A model generated the notes under the pieces. The model had not been told where the DNA came from. It was given only the letters and a program-made list of their open reading frames with translations, and ran no database searches. The translations under genes and the position numbers were made by a program. Below are positions 8,778 through 17,351 of a stretch of 64,000 bases of DNA, in pieces. This DNA comes from R-RK-3 sp963834945 (GTDB lineage Bacteria > Pseudomonadota > Alphaproteobacteria > Rhizobiales > Rhodomicrobiaceae), in assembly GCA_963834945.1 (NCBI GenBank), contig CAWIDT010000009.1:434001-498000 (forward strand), given 5' to 3'. Positions within the stretch are counted from its first letter, which is position 1, and each line of letters starts with the position of its first letter.

Positions 8778-8994
8778 AGCGGGATCGCTTTAGGTGGAAG
8801 CATCTTTCCGTTGTGGCCCGTTCTAGATCTTTGCCTGGCGCGCGATCGGACGGTAAACCGGATTCCACTTTACCTGATCGCGCTCTAATGCCAACGCCGC
8901 GAGTGTTGGGACCGGGCCCCCGGATCTCCGCTACGCTTCGTCCGGGGTGACAGGACTCGAGGCTGCTCGCAGCTAAACTGATTACTCGTTAAGC
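8773..8994. repeat. Interspersed palindromic repeats after the IS481 element
   Basis: From TCTAGAGCGGGATCGC at 8773 to GATCGCGCTCTAA at 8888 is one near-symmetrical module containing GGTGGAAGC and TTCCACTTTACC arms. A second module (about 8889-8994) carries CCGGATCTCCGCTACGCTTCGTCCGGGGTGACAG in split form (ACCGGGCCCCC then GGATCTCCGCTACG and GTCCGGGGTGACAG) and ends in a CTAAACTGAT arm. The same second-module text recurs near 13620 and 22810. The remaining bases to 9032 show nothing else. Confidence 0.7.
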
Positions 8995-9032
8995 CTTTCT
9001 CGCGCAGAATTCGGGGGACACGGCGGCGGCGG

Positions 9033-9962
9033 TCAGCCCTTCAACGCGATCCCCGCCTGCTCGATTTCGTCGAGCTGGCGCATGGTGGCCTCATAGCCTT
9101 CCGAAATCGCGGCTTTCGATTTGTGGAAATCGAACAGGCCCATTCCCCCAAGCCGCGGCGTGATGATGATGTCGGGCGGATCGCCCGCGAGCCGTGCCCG
9201 CGCGATGCGGTCCTGGGTGACGTTGAACGCCTCGAGCAGCACGCGTGAAATGCCCGGCGCACTGTTGCCGTTTCCCTGGTTCAGCACCTGATGCCGCCAA
9301 TTGCGCAGGAAGGGAATGCGACGCTTCTTCGCCGGCTCGGGCAGCACCTCGACGACCGGCTTGGCGTCCATCGCGGTGGCTTCGAGCGGCGTCAGCGCGG
9401 TGCGCGAGATGCCCAGATGATGCAGATTGACGGCGATGACCAGATCGGCGCCCATGGCGCGGCACACGGCGACCGGCACCGGATTGACGAAGGCGCCATC
9501 CATCAGCCAGCGGCCGTTGATCTGGATCGGCCGGAAAATGCCGGGCAGCGCGTATGAGGCGCGGATGGCGTTCACCAGCGGCCCTTTGGTCAGCCAGATC
9601 TCCCGTCCCGTGCCGATTTCGGTGGCGACCGCGACGAAGGTCTCGCCCAGGCTTTCGATCATCACCCCGTCCAGTTCCTTGTCCAGCGTGCGCCGGAGCC
9701 GTGTGCCGGACATCAATCCGCCGCCGGTCAGGTCGAGGTCGAGAAAGCGCAGCACGCTTCGCGGCGTGAGCCGGGTGACGAAATCTTCAAGCAGATCGAG
9801 TTTTCCCGCCGCATAGCAGCCGCCCACCACCGCGCCGATGGATGTGCCGGCGATCACGCTCGGCTTCATGCCGGATTTGGCCAGCGCGTTCAGTACGCCG
9901 ATATGCGCCCAGCCGCGCGCCGCGCCGCCGCCAAGGGCAATCCCGATCTTATCGCGCTCCAT
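9033..9962 (-). CDS. Patatin-like phospholipase family protein
   Basis: A 309-residue RssA-like serine lipid hydrolase. It opens with the oxyanion glycine run GIALGGGAARGWAHIG, then the nucleophile elbow GTSIG (serine about residue 39) and the catalytic aspartate in MDGAFVNPVPV, giving the Ser-Asp dyad of patatins. The C-terminal third is family-specific and less conserved. I use the ATG at 9962, which puts GIALGGG near the N-terminus; GTG 9989 and ATG 9977 are alternatives. No signal peptide is visible, so it probably acts on membrane lipids from the cytoplasm. It stands alone, divergent from the CHCC zinc protein. Confidence 0.9.
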   Translation of the reverse strand: MERDKIGIALGGGAARGWAHIGVLNALAKSGMKPSVIAGTSIGAVVGGCYAAGKLDLLEDFVTRLTPRSVLRFLDLDLTGGGLMSGTRLRRTLDKELDGVMIESLGETFVAVATEIGTGREIWLTKGPLVNAIRASYALPGIFRPIQINGRWLMDGAFVNPVPVAVCRAMGADLVIAVNLHHLGISRTALTPLEATAMDAKPVVEVLPEPAKKRRIPFLRNWRHQVLNQGNGNSAPGISRVLLEAFNVTQDRIARARLAGDPPDIIITPRLGGMGLFDFHKSKAAISEGYEATMRQLDEIEQAGIALKG

Positions 9963-10107
9963 GGCACACCCCGACATCGTCCTGCACACGGCACCGAACT
10001 TGAGTTAAAAAACTGAACGATTTGCTATGAGCAGAAACCGCTTGCGGCCCAGGGGCCGATACGGCAGCATCCCGGCGGATTAGAAGCAAAAGACAGGCAA
10101 ATCTCTG

Positions 10108-10362
10108 ATGGCGACCTACGGCACGCCCCATTTCTGCAACGATCTCGGTGTGGAAAAAATTCATATCGGCGTCAGGGAGTTTCAATGTATGGGCGCGCGT
10201 CCGCCCGCAGATCATCCTCATATTTACCTTGATATGGGGTCCGACGATCAAATCGTCTGCCCCTATTGCTCGACGCTCTATACGTACGATCCCAATCTTG
10301 CCGCGGACCAGTCGGACCCGCCCTATTGTCTGTACCAGAATGACAGCCGCAAGACAGCCTGA
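10108..10362 (+). CDS. Small CHCC zinc-finger domain protein
   Basis: An 84-residue protein of the zf-CHCC family (related to the mitochondrial complex I subunit NDUFS6). Ligands are visible in order: C in EFQCMG, H in ADHPHIYLD, and the C-x2-C pair in IVCPYCSTLY. In alphaproteobacteria this protein is a widespread short zinc protein; the mitochondrial homologue aids complex I assembly. The next gene starts 12 bases downstream, so the two are likely cotranscribed, though a shared function is not obvious. Confidence 0.85.
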   Translation: MATYGTPHFCNDLGVEKIHIGVREFQCMGARPPADHPHIYLDMGSDDQIVCPYCSTLYTYDPNLAADQSDPPYCLYQNDSRKTA

Positions 10363-10374
10363 TCTGCCTCCAAG

Positions 10375-11580
10375 GTGAACGCGCCCGGCCGGCATGCGGC
10401 GCAGCCCGTCCTGATCGCCGGCGGCGGAATCGGGGGCTTGAGCGCGGCGCTGGCGCTGGCGCGGGCCGGCGTTGCGGTGCGGGTGCTGGAAGCGGAGGCT
10501 GAGTTCAGCGAAAGCGGTGCCGGCATCCAGATCGGCCCGAATGGCAGCCATATGCTGCGACTATGGGGCCTGGGCGAACAGCTCGATGCCCATTGTGCAC
10601 GCCCCGCCGCCATCCATGTTCATGACGGCCTTTCCGGCGCCCGGCTCGCCGCTATCCCGCTCGGCGATAAAGCGGAGCGCCGCTATGGTGCGCCCTATTA
10701 TGTCGCCGAACGGCGGCTGCTGCACCGGCTGCTGCTGGAGGGGGTCCGCGCGGCGCCGCAGGCGGAAATCGTGCCGTCCTTCCGGGTCGGCGCGCTGCAG
10801 GTGTCCGGGCCGCAGGTGACGGCAATGGCTGCCGATGGGCGAGAAGCGACCGGGCGCGCGATGATCGGCGCGGACGGTATCCATTCGCAGATACGCAGCC
10901 GGCTTTTTGGCGGTGCGCCTGTGTTTTCCGGCCGCAATGCCTGGCGCGCCACGGCGACGCCAGACGAGGGCGACGGAGGCGGCGATTGGCGCGACATCCA
11001 TCTGTGGCTCGCGCCGCGCGCCCACCTTGTCCACTATTGCTGCGGCCCGAACGGTCCCCTGAATGCCGTTGCCGTGGTTAGCGGCGAGGCGGCCTCTCCC
11101 GGCTGGGGGACGCCGGGCGGCCAGGCGGAGCTTTCGGAGCGCTTCGCGGACTGGGCCGAGGCGCCACAGCTTATATTGGAGCGGTTCGGCCACTGGATGC
11201 GCTGGCCGCTCATGGCGTTCGCGCCGTTGCCGCGCTGGACCAGCGGCCCGGTTGCGCTGCTTGGCGATGCGGCGCATCCGATCATGCCGTTCCTTGCCTC
11301 GGGCGCGGTAATGGCGATCGAGGACGCGGCGGCGCTCGCCGCCGAACTCGGCCGTAGCGCCGACGATCTGGCCGCCGCGTTCAGCCGCTATGAGCAGTGC
11401 CGGATGCCCCGCGTCGCCCGTGTGCAGCGAGCCTCGGCCCGCATGGGCGACATCTATCACATGAGCGGGGCGATGCGCATCGCCCGCAATCTCAGTCTCA
11501 CGGCGATGCCGGACCAGCTCTTGCTATTCCGAAACGATTGGCTTTACCGCTATAAGGCAGACGATCAGTTGGGCTGTTGA
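10375..11580 (+). CDS. FAD-dependent monooxygenase (salicylate hydroxylase-like)
   Basis: A 401-residue class A flavoprotein monooxygenase. A GTG start 12 bases after the zinc-finger gene leads quickly into the Rossmann motif LIAGGGIGGLSAALALARAGVAV with the terminal acid E in VLEAEAE. Further family marks are GADGIHS (about residue 165, NADPH and FAD contact) and LLGDAAHP (about residue 300, FAD ribose). Members hydroxylate aromatic acids with NAD(P)H and oxygen. No ring-cleavage gene is nearby, so the substrate stays open. Its 3' end overlaps the convergent lipoprotein gene by 16 bases. Confidence 0.88.
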   Translation: MNAPGRHAAQPVLIAGGGIGGLSAALALARAGVAVRVLEAEAEFSESGAGIQIGPNGSHMLRLWGLGEQLDAHCARPAAIHVHDGLSGARLAAIPLGDKAERRYGAPYYVAERRLLHRLLLEGVRAAPQAEIVPSFRVGALQVSGPQVTAMAADGREATGRAMIGADGIHSQIRSRLFGGAPVFSGRNAWRATATPDEGDGGGDWRDIHLWLAPRAHLVHYCCGPNGPLNAVAVVSGEAASPGWGTPGGQAELSERFADWAEAPQLILERFGHWMRWPLMAFAPLPRWTSGPVALLGDAAHPIMPFLASGAVMAIEDAAALAAELGRSADDLAAAFSRYEQCRMPRVARVQRASARMGDIYHMSGAMRIARNLSLTAMPDQLLLFRNDWLYRYKADDQLGC

Positions 11581-12212
11581 GGGATCGCCGCGGCAACGGT
11601 CGGCGTGGCGCTCATGACCTGCTGCGAGCGTGACAGCATATCGGCGATGGGTTCGGGCTGAAGCAATGCGTTTGCCGGATAGCCCTTGCCGTTGAAGCCG
11701 AGGCGCACCGTTCGCTCCGGCGCGTTGCCGCCGCCGGTTTTCACCATCAGATCGCGCCAGCCGAAGCTTGCCTCGGGGCCGACCAGGATCGGCGGCCGCG
11801 CGCTGATAATGTGCGAAACCGGGCGGTAGCCGACCTCTTCCTCCTGGAACACAACCAGCGAACAGCCGGTTTTCTGGCACCAGTCCGGACCGGAAAACAT
11901 GACCAGCGCCTCGGATTTTCCGTCGCCATTGAGATCGACGCCAACAAAATCATAAGGGCCTGCGGCGCGGCGCTTGGTTAGGTTGTAGCGCTCGACGGCC
12001 TTACGCAGCTCGGGCTCGTTCACCGTGCCCGCAAGCGCGGCTGAACCGCCGGAGGCATCCTGTTTCGGGGTGAGCGCGATGGGCCCTTGCGGGCTCAGGG
12101 CCGAGTCCGGGCTGCTTCCGGCGCCGCAGCCGGCAAGCGCGCAAACGGCAAACAGCGCGGCAAAGACTTCGGGCCGCGCCGCCCGAAATGGACGGGTGTT
12201 AAGCATGGGCAT
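11565..12212 (-). CDS. Putative lipoprotein, function unknown
   Basis: About 215 residues from the ATG at 12212, the start that gives a proper lipoprotein signal: MPMLNTRPFRAARPEVFAALFAVCALAGC, lipobox ALAGC with the lipidated cysteine at about residue 29. GAGGA lies 11 bases upstream. The mature protein has a conserved-looking core with DLNGDGKSEALVMF, a short calcium-loop-like segment seen in VCBS/EF-hand type repeats, and PDWCQKTGCSLVVF with two cysteines that may pair. I do not recognise the family. It probably sits on a membrane facing the periplasm. Confidence 0.7.
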   Translation of the reverse strand: MPMLNTRPFRAARPEVFAALFAVCALAGCGAGSSPDSALSPQGPIALTPKQDASGGSAALAGTVNEPELRKAVERYNLTKRRAAGPYDFVGVDLNGDGKSEALVMFSGPDWCQKTGCSLVVFQEEEVGYRPVSHIISARPPILVGPEASFGWRDLMVKTGGGNAPERTVRLGFNGKGYPANALLQPEPIADMLSRSQQVMSATPTVAAAIPQQPN

Positions 12213-12593
12213 GCTGAAATCTGTCCTCTTATTCGTGCCGGCGCGGAGCGATCGAATGCAGCTCACTCATTGATCGGGCCCAGTCCACCCTTTAAGTGGG
12301 GCCGGACCATGCCTGTTCCCATGAAACGTGTCAGTTTTAGCCCATGCGCGGCTATCGGGACACATTTGCCGCGCATCTGCGCATCGCCACGGAGACGGTG
12401 CGCTTGGAGGTTTGCAATTTGAACGATGATTCTATCGCAGCCTTATACCAAGTTTCCCCGCTCTTGACAAAACCCCGCCAATCTTCCCCATGCTTGCCCG
12501 AACCGCATGGCAGCCATGCGCGTGGCGCTCGCAGTTTCGCTTGCCGCACTACCGCGGCTCAACTACCGCTCGAGACTTATGCACGGAAGATCT
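12213..12593. other. Divergent intergenic region, no gene seen
   Basis: This gap separates the leftward lipoprotein from the rightward EamA transporter, so it must hold both promoters. A frame from 12344 continues into the transporter gene in a different register and is not real. No palindrome or clear promoter pair stands out. Confidence 0.4.
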
Positions 12594-13535
12594 ATGCCAG
12601 CTTCAGCGGACAGCCTTTCCCAGGACAATGTACGCCTGACCGCCATCGCCATGATGTGCGGTGCCGTATTCACGTTCTCGCTGCTCGATTCGGCGTCGAA
12701 ATATCTCATTACCGTCGCCGCCATTCCGGTGTTGCAGGCGATGTGGGTGCGGTTTACGGCCCATGTGGCTTTCAGCCTGGTGGTGTTCGGGCCGCGCAGC
12801 TTCGCCAATTCGATGAAGTCGGCCCGCCCCGGCTTGCAGCTGCTGCGCGGCTTCCTGCTGATGATCACCACCGGCTTGAATTTCCTGGCGCTGCGCTTTC
12901 TGCAGCTCGACCAGGTGGCGACGATCTTCTTTCTGTCGCCGTTCATCGTCGCGGTGCTGGCCGGGCCGATCCTGGGCGAATGGATCGGCTGGCGGCGGCT
13001 GGTCGCCATTCTGATCGGCTTCTCCGGCGTCATCCTGGTGATGCGCCCCGGATATGGCGGCATTCACTGGGCGGTCAGCTATTCCTTCTGCGCCACCATA
13101 TGCTATGCGCTCTACAGCATTCTCACCCGGTACCTTGCCCGCTATGACAGCTCGCTGGTGACGCAGATTTACTCGCCGCTCGCGGGGCTGGTCATCATGA
13201 CGCCGCTCGGCATCTGGGCGTGGCAGTGGCCGGCGGAGCTTTCAACCTGGCTGGTGATGCTGTCGACGGGAATTTCGGGCGGCTTGGGGCATTATTTGCT
13301 GATCCTTGCGCATCGGCGCGCGCCGGCGCCCATCCTGGCGCCGTTCACCTATCTCGGCCTCGCGTCGCAATCCTTGATGGGGTATCTGGTCTTCAACCAA
13401 TTGCCGAGCCAGTGGACGCTGGCGGGCGGCGCGGTGATCGTCTCCTCGGGGCTTTATCTGCTTTATCGCGAAAGGGCGACCAGCAAGGCTGAAGGCCCCG
13501 CCGCCGCAAGCCTCTCCACCGACATTCGCAATTAG
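12594..13535 (+). CDS. DMT/EamA-family transporter
   Basis: A 313-residue inner-membrane protein with about ten helices in two EamA repeats, for example FTFSLLDSASKYLI at the start and RRLVAILIGFSGVILVM in the middle. I start at the ATG at 12594, preceded by GGAAGA, rather than the in-frame ATG at 12507, since the extra 29 residues are unlike family members. Drug/metabolite transporters export or import small metabolites; the substrate cannot be read from sequence. The stop TAG starts a repeat (TAGGGCAAGGTCGGTTCA). Confidence 0.88.
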   Translation: MPASADSLSQDNVRLTAIAMMCGAVFTFSLLDSASKYLITVAAIPVLQAMWVRFTAHVAFSLVVFGPRSFANSMKSARPGLQLLRGFLLMITTGLNFLALRFLQLDQVATIFFLSPFIVAVLAGPILGEWIGWRRLVAILIGFSGVILVMRPGYGGIHWAVSYSFCATICYALYSILTRYLARYDSSLVTQIYSPLAGLVIMTPLGIWAWQWPAELSTWLVMLSTGISGGLGHYLLILAHRRAPAPILAPFTYLGLASQSLMGYLVFNQLPSQWTLAGGAVIVSSGLYLLYRERATSKAEGPAAASLSTDIRN

Positions 13536-13692
13536 GGCAAGGTCGGTTCAGGTGGAAACCTTTATCGCCCCGGCCGCAAGCCGGGGCCTAAGGCACCGGA
13601 CGATATGGGGATTGCGCGCCGGATCTCCGCTACGCTTCCTCCGGGGGCGACAGAACCTACGGCTGCTCGCACCTAAAATGATCGCGCTTTAG
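13533..13692. repeat. Interspersed palindromic repeat
   Basis: Starts on the transporter stop codon with TAGGGCAAGGTCGG, has a GCCCCGGCCGCAAGCCGGGGC hairpin, then GGATCTCCGCTACGCTTCC and CCGGGGGCGACAG, and closes with CCTAAAATGATCGCGCTTTAG. The same parts in the same order occur at 22720-22884. Confidence 0.75.
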
Positions 13693-13784
13693 AATCTATT
13701 CCGCTCCGATCGAATCAAGCGAGGTTCTGACTCTGCTGTTCGGCCCCATTCTCTCGAGGCGTCCTTCAGCGGGCCTGGCCATGC

Positions 13785-13820
13785 AAAAAGGGCTGAACCC
13801 GCTCAATGCGTTCAGCCCTT
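13785..13820 (-). terminator. Intrinsic terminator of the TAXI receptor gene
   Basis: Read leftwards, GGGCTGAAC (13818-13810) pairs perfectly with GTTCAGCCC (13798-13790) around an 11-base loop and is followed at once by TTTTT (13789-13785). It lies 35 bases beyond the stop of the leftward TRAP receptor gene, as a rho-independent terminator should. Confidence 0.88.
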
Positions 13821-13854
13821 CAATCGTATCAGGCGTCGAGGCAAGCAGGGCCGG

Positions 13855-15033
13855 TCAGCGCTGCGAGGCTTGCCATTCGAGGAATTTCTTGAACAGATCC
13901 TCGCGGCGCTGCTCGCTCATCCCTGAGGAATTCTCAGCTGGCACCGAGCTGGTGAGGAACTTGGCGAAATCCTGCTTCAGCCGGTCCTGGCCTGCCGATT
14001 GATCGCGATTATTCGCCGCGAGAAGCTCCTTGGCTGCGCCGAAACGTTCCCAGCCCGGAAGTTCGGCGGCAAGGTTCACTTCCTTCCATTTCGGATGGCG
14101 CGGCTTCTCCAGGAACTTGTCGAAATTCTTGAACAAAGCCTCGGTGAATTTCGCCACGCGCCGGTAACGCTCGCTGTTCTGAGGCCAGTTGAAGACCGCC
14201 AGCACCGCGCCGACGGCGATCGTATCGACGGTCTGGCCCTCGGGAATAAGGCTCGGATAGTCGTCATGCGTCAGCGTCGCCGGCAGGTAATCATCTTGCA
14301 ATTCGGGCGGATAGGGCATGGATAAAAGCTTATACTCGGGACCCGCCTTGAGTTTGCCGAACGCGCCGGTCGGCTTGCCGGCGATGAGGATGGTCGCGGC
14401 GATCTCACCCTTCTTGATCGCCTCGAAGGCATCGGCCTGGCCCATATTGACTTCTTCGACCTTGATCTTCAGCGCCTCGAAAATGAGCTGGCTCGAAACC
14501 TGGGTGCCGCTGCCGATGTCGCTGAAATTCACCTTTTTGCCGCGCAGATCTTCGATGCTGTTGATATTGGGCGCGACCAGCAGATGCATTTCTTCATTAT
14601 ACAGGCGAGTGATGTAGCGCAGCCGGTTCTGGATATTGCGGCCGACCTCGCCCGTCTTATTATAATAACGCAGGATATTTGATTGCGTGATCCCCATATC
14701 GACGCCACGGAGATACAGGATATCCTTGGTGTTCTGGCCGCCGCCCTTGCCGATCACCGGCAGAACGCGGAGCTTGTCGCCATCATCGAGCACCGCCGAC
14801 ATGTCATAGGCGAAGTAGAGATAGGCGCCGTTCGGGTTGCCCGAAACGATGGTCACCGTATTGGCGTTCAGCTCCTCGACGAATTGGTCGCGCTGCGGCA
14901 CGGCGGCGACCGGCTGAGTTTCGGCGACCTGAATACGTTGCTGCGCTCTGCCGGGGGTCTGGGCCGAGACCGCGCCACTAAAAAGCAACGCGCTTGCCAT
15001 AAGGAGCATCAAAGCTCGAAATTGATAACGCAT
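13855..15033 (-). CDS. TRAP transporter receptor, TAXI family
   Basis: A 392-residue secreted protein. The ATG at 15033, with GAGG eight bases upstream, begins a clean signal peptide (MRYQFRALMLLMASALLFSGAVSA-Q); the earlier in-frame start is rejected. The mature part has TAXI features: TIVSGNPNGAYLYFAYDMSAVLDDGD, LRGVDMGITQSN, LRGKKVNFSDIGSGTQVSS. TAXI receptors bind organic acids or amino acids such as glutamate for sodium-driven uptake. No TRAP membrane subunit is encoded next to it, so it is an orphan receptor or works with a distant permease. An intrinsic terminator follows. Confidence 0.9.
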   Translation of the reverse strand: MRYQFRALMLLMASALLFSGAVSAQTPGRAQQRIQVAETQPVAAVPQRDQFVEELNANTVTIVSGNPNGAYLYFAYDMSAVLDDGDKLRVLPVIGKGGGQNTKDILYLRGVDMGITQSNILRYYNKTGEVGRNIQNRLRYITRLYNEEMHLLVAPNINSIEDLRGKKVNFSDIGSGTQVSSQLIFEALKIKVEEVNMGQADAFEAIKKGEIAATILIAGKPTGAFGKLKAGPEYKLLSMPYPPELQDDYLPATLTHDDYPSLIPEGQTVDTIAVGAVLAVFNWPQNSERYRRVAKFTEALFKNFDKFLEKPRHPKWKEVNLAAELPGWERFGAAKELLAANNRDQSAGQDRLKQDFAKFLTSSVPAENSSGMSEQRREDLFKKFLEWQASQR

Positions 15034-15180
15034 ATGACTACCTCGTCCCTCGTTTCTTGCCTCGAACGCCTGGATATAGAGAATTTGTGATAATTTTATG
15101 GGACCATACAGCAGGTGTTCGCTGGAATGCAAAAATTCATTTCGGCGCGTCTGGATTGCCAATCCGTCTGGTTAATGCTA

Positions 15181-15196
15181 GCTGAAGCGCTTCAGC
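15181..15196. promoter_or_regulatory. Perfect 16-base palindrome, LacI-type operator candidate
   Basis: GCTGAAGCGCTTCAGC is fully self-complementary. Its central AAGCGCTT resembles operators of LacI/GalR-family regulators, which centre on CG. It lies between the divergent TAXI receptor and thrS, about 40 bases before the thrS start. Binding by the regulator encoded at 1961 is not shown. Confidence 0.45.
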
Positions 15197-15236
15197 ACAG
15201 TCTTACCCGCCAGGTATGCGGGAGTGAGAGGCCTCA

Positions 15237-17195
15237 ATGATTCATCTGACCTTCCCTGACGGTTCCGTTCGCGATTTTGACGCTGGAATTACCGGCGCTG
15301 AACTGGCCGCCTCCATCTCGAAATCCCTCGCCAAGAAAGCCGTCGCCATCGCGCTCGACGGCAAGCTTGCCGACCTTGCCGATCCGATCCGGCAGGACGG
15401 CGCGATAAAAATCGTGACCCGCGACGATCCGGAAGCGCTGGAACTGATCCGGCACGACGCTGCCCATGTCATGGCCGAAGCGGTGCAGTCGCTCTATCCC
15501 GGCACTCAGGTCACGATTGGCCCTGTGATCGAGAACGGCTTTTTCTACGACTTTTACCGCGATGAAAGCTTCACCCCGGATGATCTCCCCAAGATCGAGG
15601 CGAAAATGCGGGCGATCATCGCCGCCGACAAACCTTTCACCAAGGAAATCTGGAGCCGCGAAAAGGCGAGGGAACACTTCGCCGCCAAGGGCGAAGACTT
15701 CAAGGTCGAACTGGTCGATGCCATTCCCGAAGGCGAGGATCTAAAAATCTACGCGCAAGGCGAGTGGATGGATTTGTGCCGCGGCCCGCATATGACCTCC
15801 ACAGGCAAGGTCGGCAAGGCATTCAAGCTGCAAAAGCTGGCCGGCGCCTATTGGCGCGGCGACCACCGCAACCCGCAGCTTCAGCGCATCTACGGCACCG
15901 CCTTCGCCAGGCAGGAGGATCTGGACGCCTATCTTAAAATGCTGGAGGAGGCGGAAAAGCGCGACCATCGCAGGCTGGGCCGCGAGATGGACCTGTTCCA
16001 CCTGCAGGAAGAGGCGCAAGGCTCGGTGTTCTGGCACCCGAAGGGCTGGACGCTGTTTCAGAACCTCGTCAACTATATAAGGCGGGTGCAGAATGCGGCC
16101 GGTTTCGTCGAGGTGAATTCGCCCGACATGATGGACCGTACCCTATGGGAGCAATCCGGCCATTGGGAGAAGTTCCGCGAGAACATGTATATTACGGAAA
16201 CCCCGGACGAGAAGGTCTATTGCTGCAAGCCGATGAACTGTCCCGGCCATGTGCAGATCTTCAAGAACGGCCTTAAAAGCTACCGAGACCTGCCGCTGAA
16301 ATTCGCCGAATTCGGCAAGGTGCACCGCTTCGAGCCGTCGGGCGCGCTGCACGGCATCATGCGGGTGCGCCACTTCACCCAGGACGACGCGCACATTTTC
16401 TGCACTGAGGATCAGCTCAAGGATGAGTGCCTGAAGCTGAACGGCATGATCCTGTCGATCTACAAGCATTTCGGCTTCGAGAACGTGCACATCAAGCTGG
16501 CGACACGCCCCGAAAAGCGCGTCGGTTCCGACGCCGTCTGGGACCGGTCCGAGACCGCGCTGATCGATGCGATGAAGGGAGCGGGCGTTGCCTATACACT
16601 GAACGCCGGCGAGGGCGCGTTCTACGGACCCAAGCTCGAATATACGCTGCGCGATGCCATCGGCCGCGACTGGCAATGCGGCACGGTGCAGGTCGATCTG
16701 AACATGCCGGAGCGGCTCGGCGCCTTCTATATCGGCGCGGATGGCGATAAGCATGTGCCGGTCATGATCCACCGCGCCATCTTCGGATCGCTGGAGCGCT
16801 TCACCGGCATTCTCATCGAGAACTATGCCGGGCATCTGCCCTTATGGCTCTCGCCGGTGCAGGCTGTGGTGGCGACCGTGGTCTCGGATGCGGACGATTA
16901 TGCGCGTGAGGTGGCGGCGACGCTGCAACGCGCCGGCCTGCGCGCCGAAACCGATCTGCGCAACGAGAAGATCAATTATAAGGTGCGCGAGCATTCGGTG
17001 GCCAAGGTGCCGGTGCTGCTGGTCGTCGGAAAACGCGAAGCCGAGGAGCGCACGGTCTCGATCCGGCGCCTTGGCAGCCAGGAGCAATCCTCTGCGAGCC
17101 TGGACGAGGCGGTCGCCGCGCTCGCGGCCGAAGCCGTGCCGCCCGACCAGAGGGGCGCGGCACCCTCTGCTTATTCGGCGATCAGGGCTGCCTGA
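15237..17195 (+). CDS. thrS: Threonine--tRNA ligase
   Basis: A 652-residue class II aminoacyl-tRNA synthetase that joins threonine to tRNA-Thr. An N-terminal TGS domain (residues 1-62) is followed by the editing domain with HDAAHVMAEA, the catalytic core (about 245-540) with the zinc ligand cysteine in MNCPGH and motif 2 near FGKVHRFEPSGALHG, and the C-terminal anticodon-binding domain. Length is normal. The ATG at 15237 is preceded by GAGAGG. It is divergent from the TAXI receptor gene and no amino-acid leader peptide was found. Confidence 0.97.
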   Translation: MIHLTFPDGSVRDFDAGITGAELAASISKSLAKKAVAIALDGKLADLADPIRQDGAIKIVTRDDPEALELIRHDAAHVMAEAVQSLYPGTQVTIGPVIENGFFYDFYRDESFTPDDLPKIEAKMRAIIAADKPFTKEIWSREKAREHFAAKGEDFKVELVDAIPEGEDLKIYAQGEWMDLCRGPHMTSTGKVGKAFKLQKLAGAYWRGDHRNPQLQRIYGTAFARQEDLDAYLKMLEEAEKRDHRRLGREMDLFHLQEEAQGSVFWHPKGWTLFQNLVNYIRRVQNAAGFVEVNSPDMMDRTLWEQSGHWEKFRENMYITETPDEKVYCCKPMNCPGHVQIFKNGLKSYRDLPLKFAEFGKVHRFEPSGALHGIMRVRHFTQDDAHIFCTEDQLKDECLKLNGMILSIYKHFGFENVHIKLATRPEKRVGSDAVWDRSETALIDAMKGAGVAYTLNAGEGAFYGPKLEYTLRDAIGRDWQCGTVQVDLNMPERLGAFYIGADGDKHVPVMIHRAIFGSLERFTGILIENYAGHLPLWLSPVQAVVATVVSDADDYAREVAATLQRAGLRAETDLRNEKINYKVREHSVAKVPVLLVVGKREAEERTVSIRRLGSQEQSSASLDEAVAALAAEAVPPDQRGAAPSAYSAIRAA

Positions 17196-17351
17196 GGCGG
17201 ATTTATCACCACAAAAATGTAACCGCGCGGGGATATCAACCCCGTGCGTAAACTCTTCATTTGCCGTTCAGCCGGTGGGTCTGCTAGATCATCTCGCTCC
17301 GCGAAAAAGCTTTCGGGGGTGGAGTTGACGACCAAAGAGTGGAGAAAAAAC

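Noticed and set aside
12344..13147. A 267-codon rightward frame overlapping the EamA transporter
   Set aside because: It only becomes long because it shadows the transporter in another register.
17222..17245. GCGCGGGG...CCCCGTGCG hairpin after thrS as a terminator
   Set aside because: Short stem with a wobble pair and no T-run; too weak to call.
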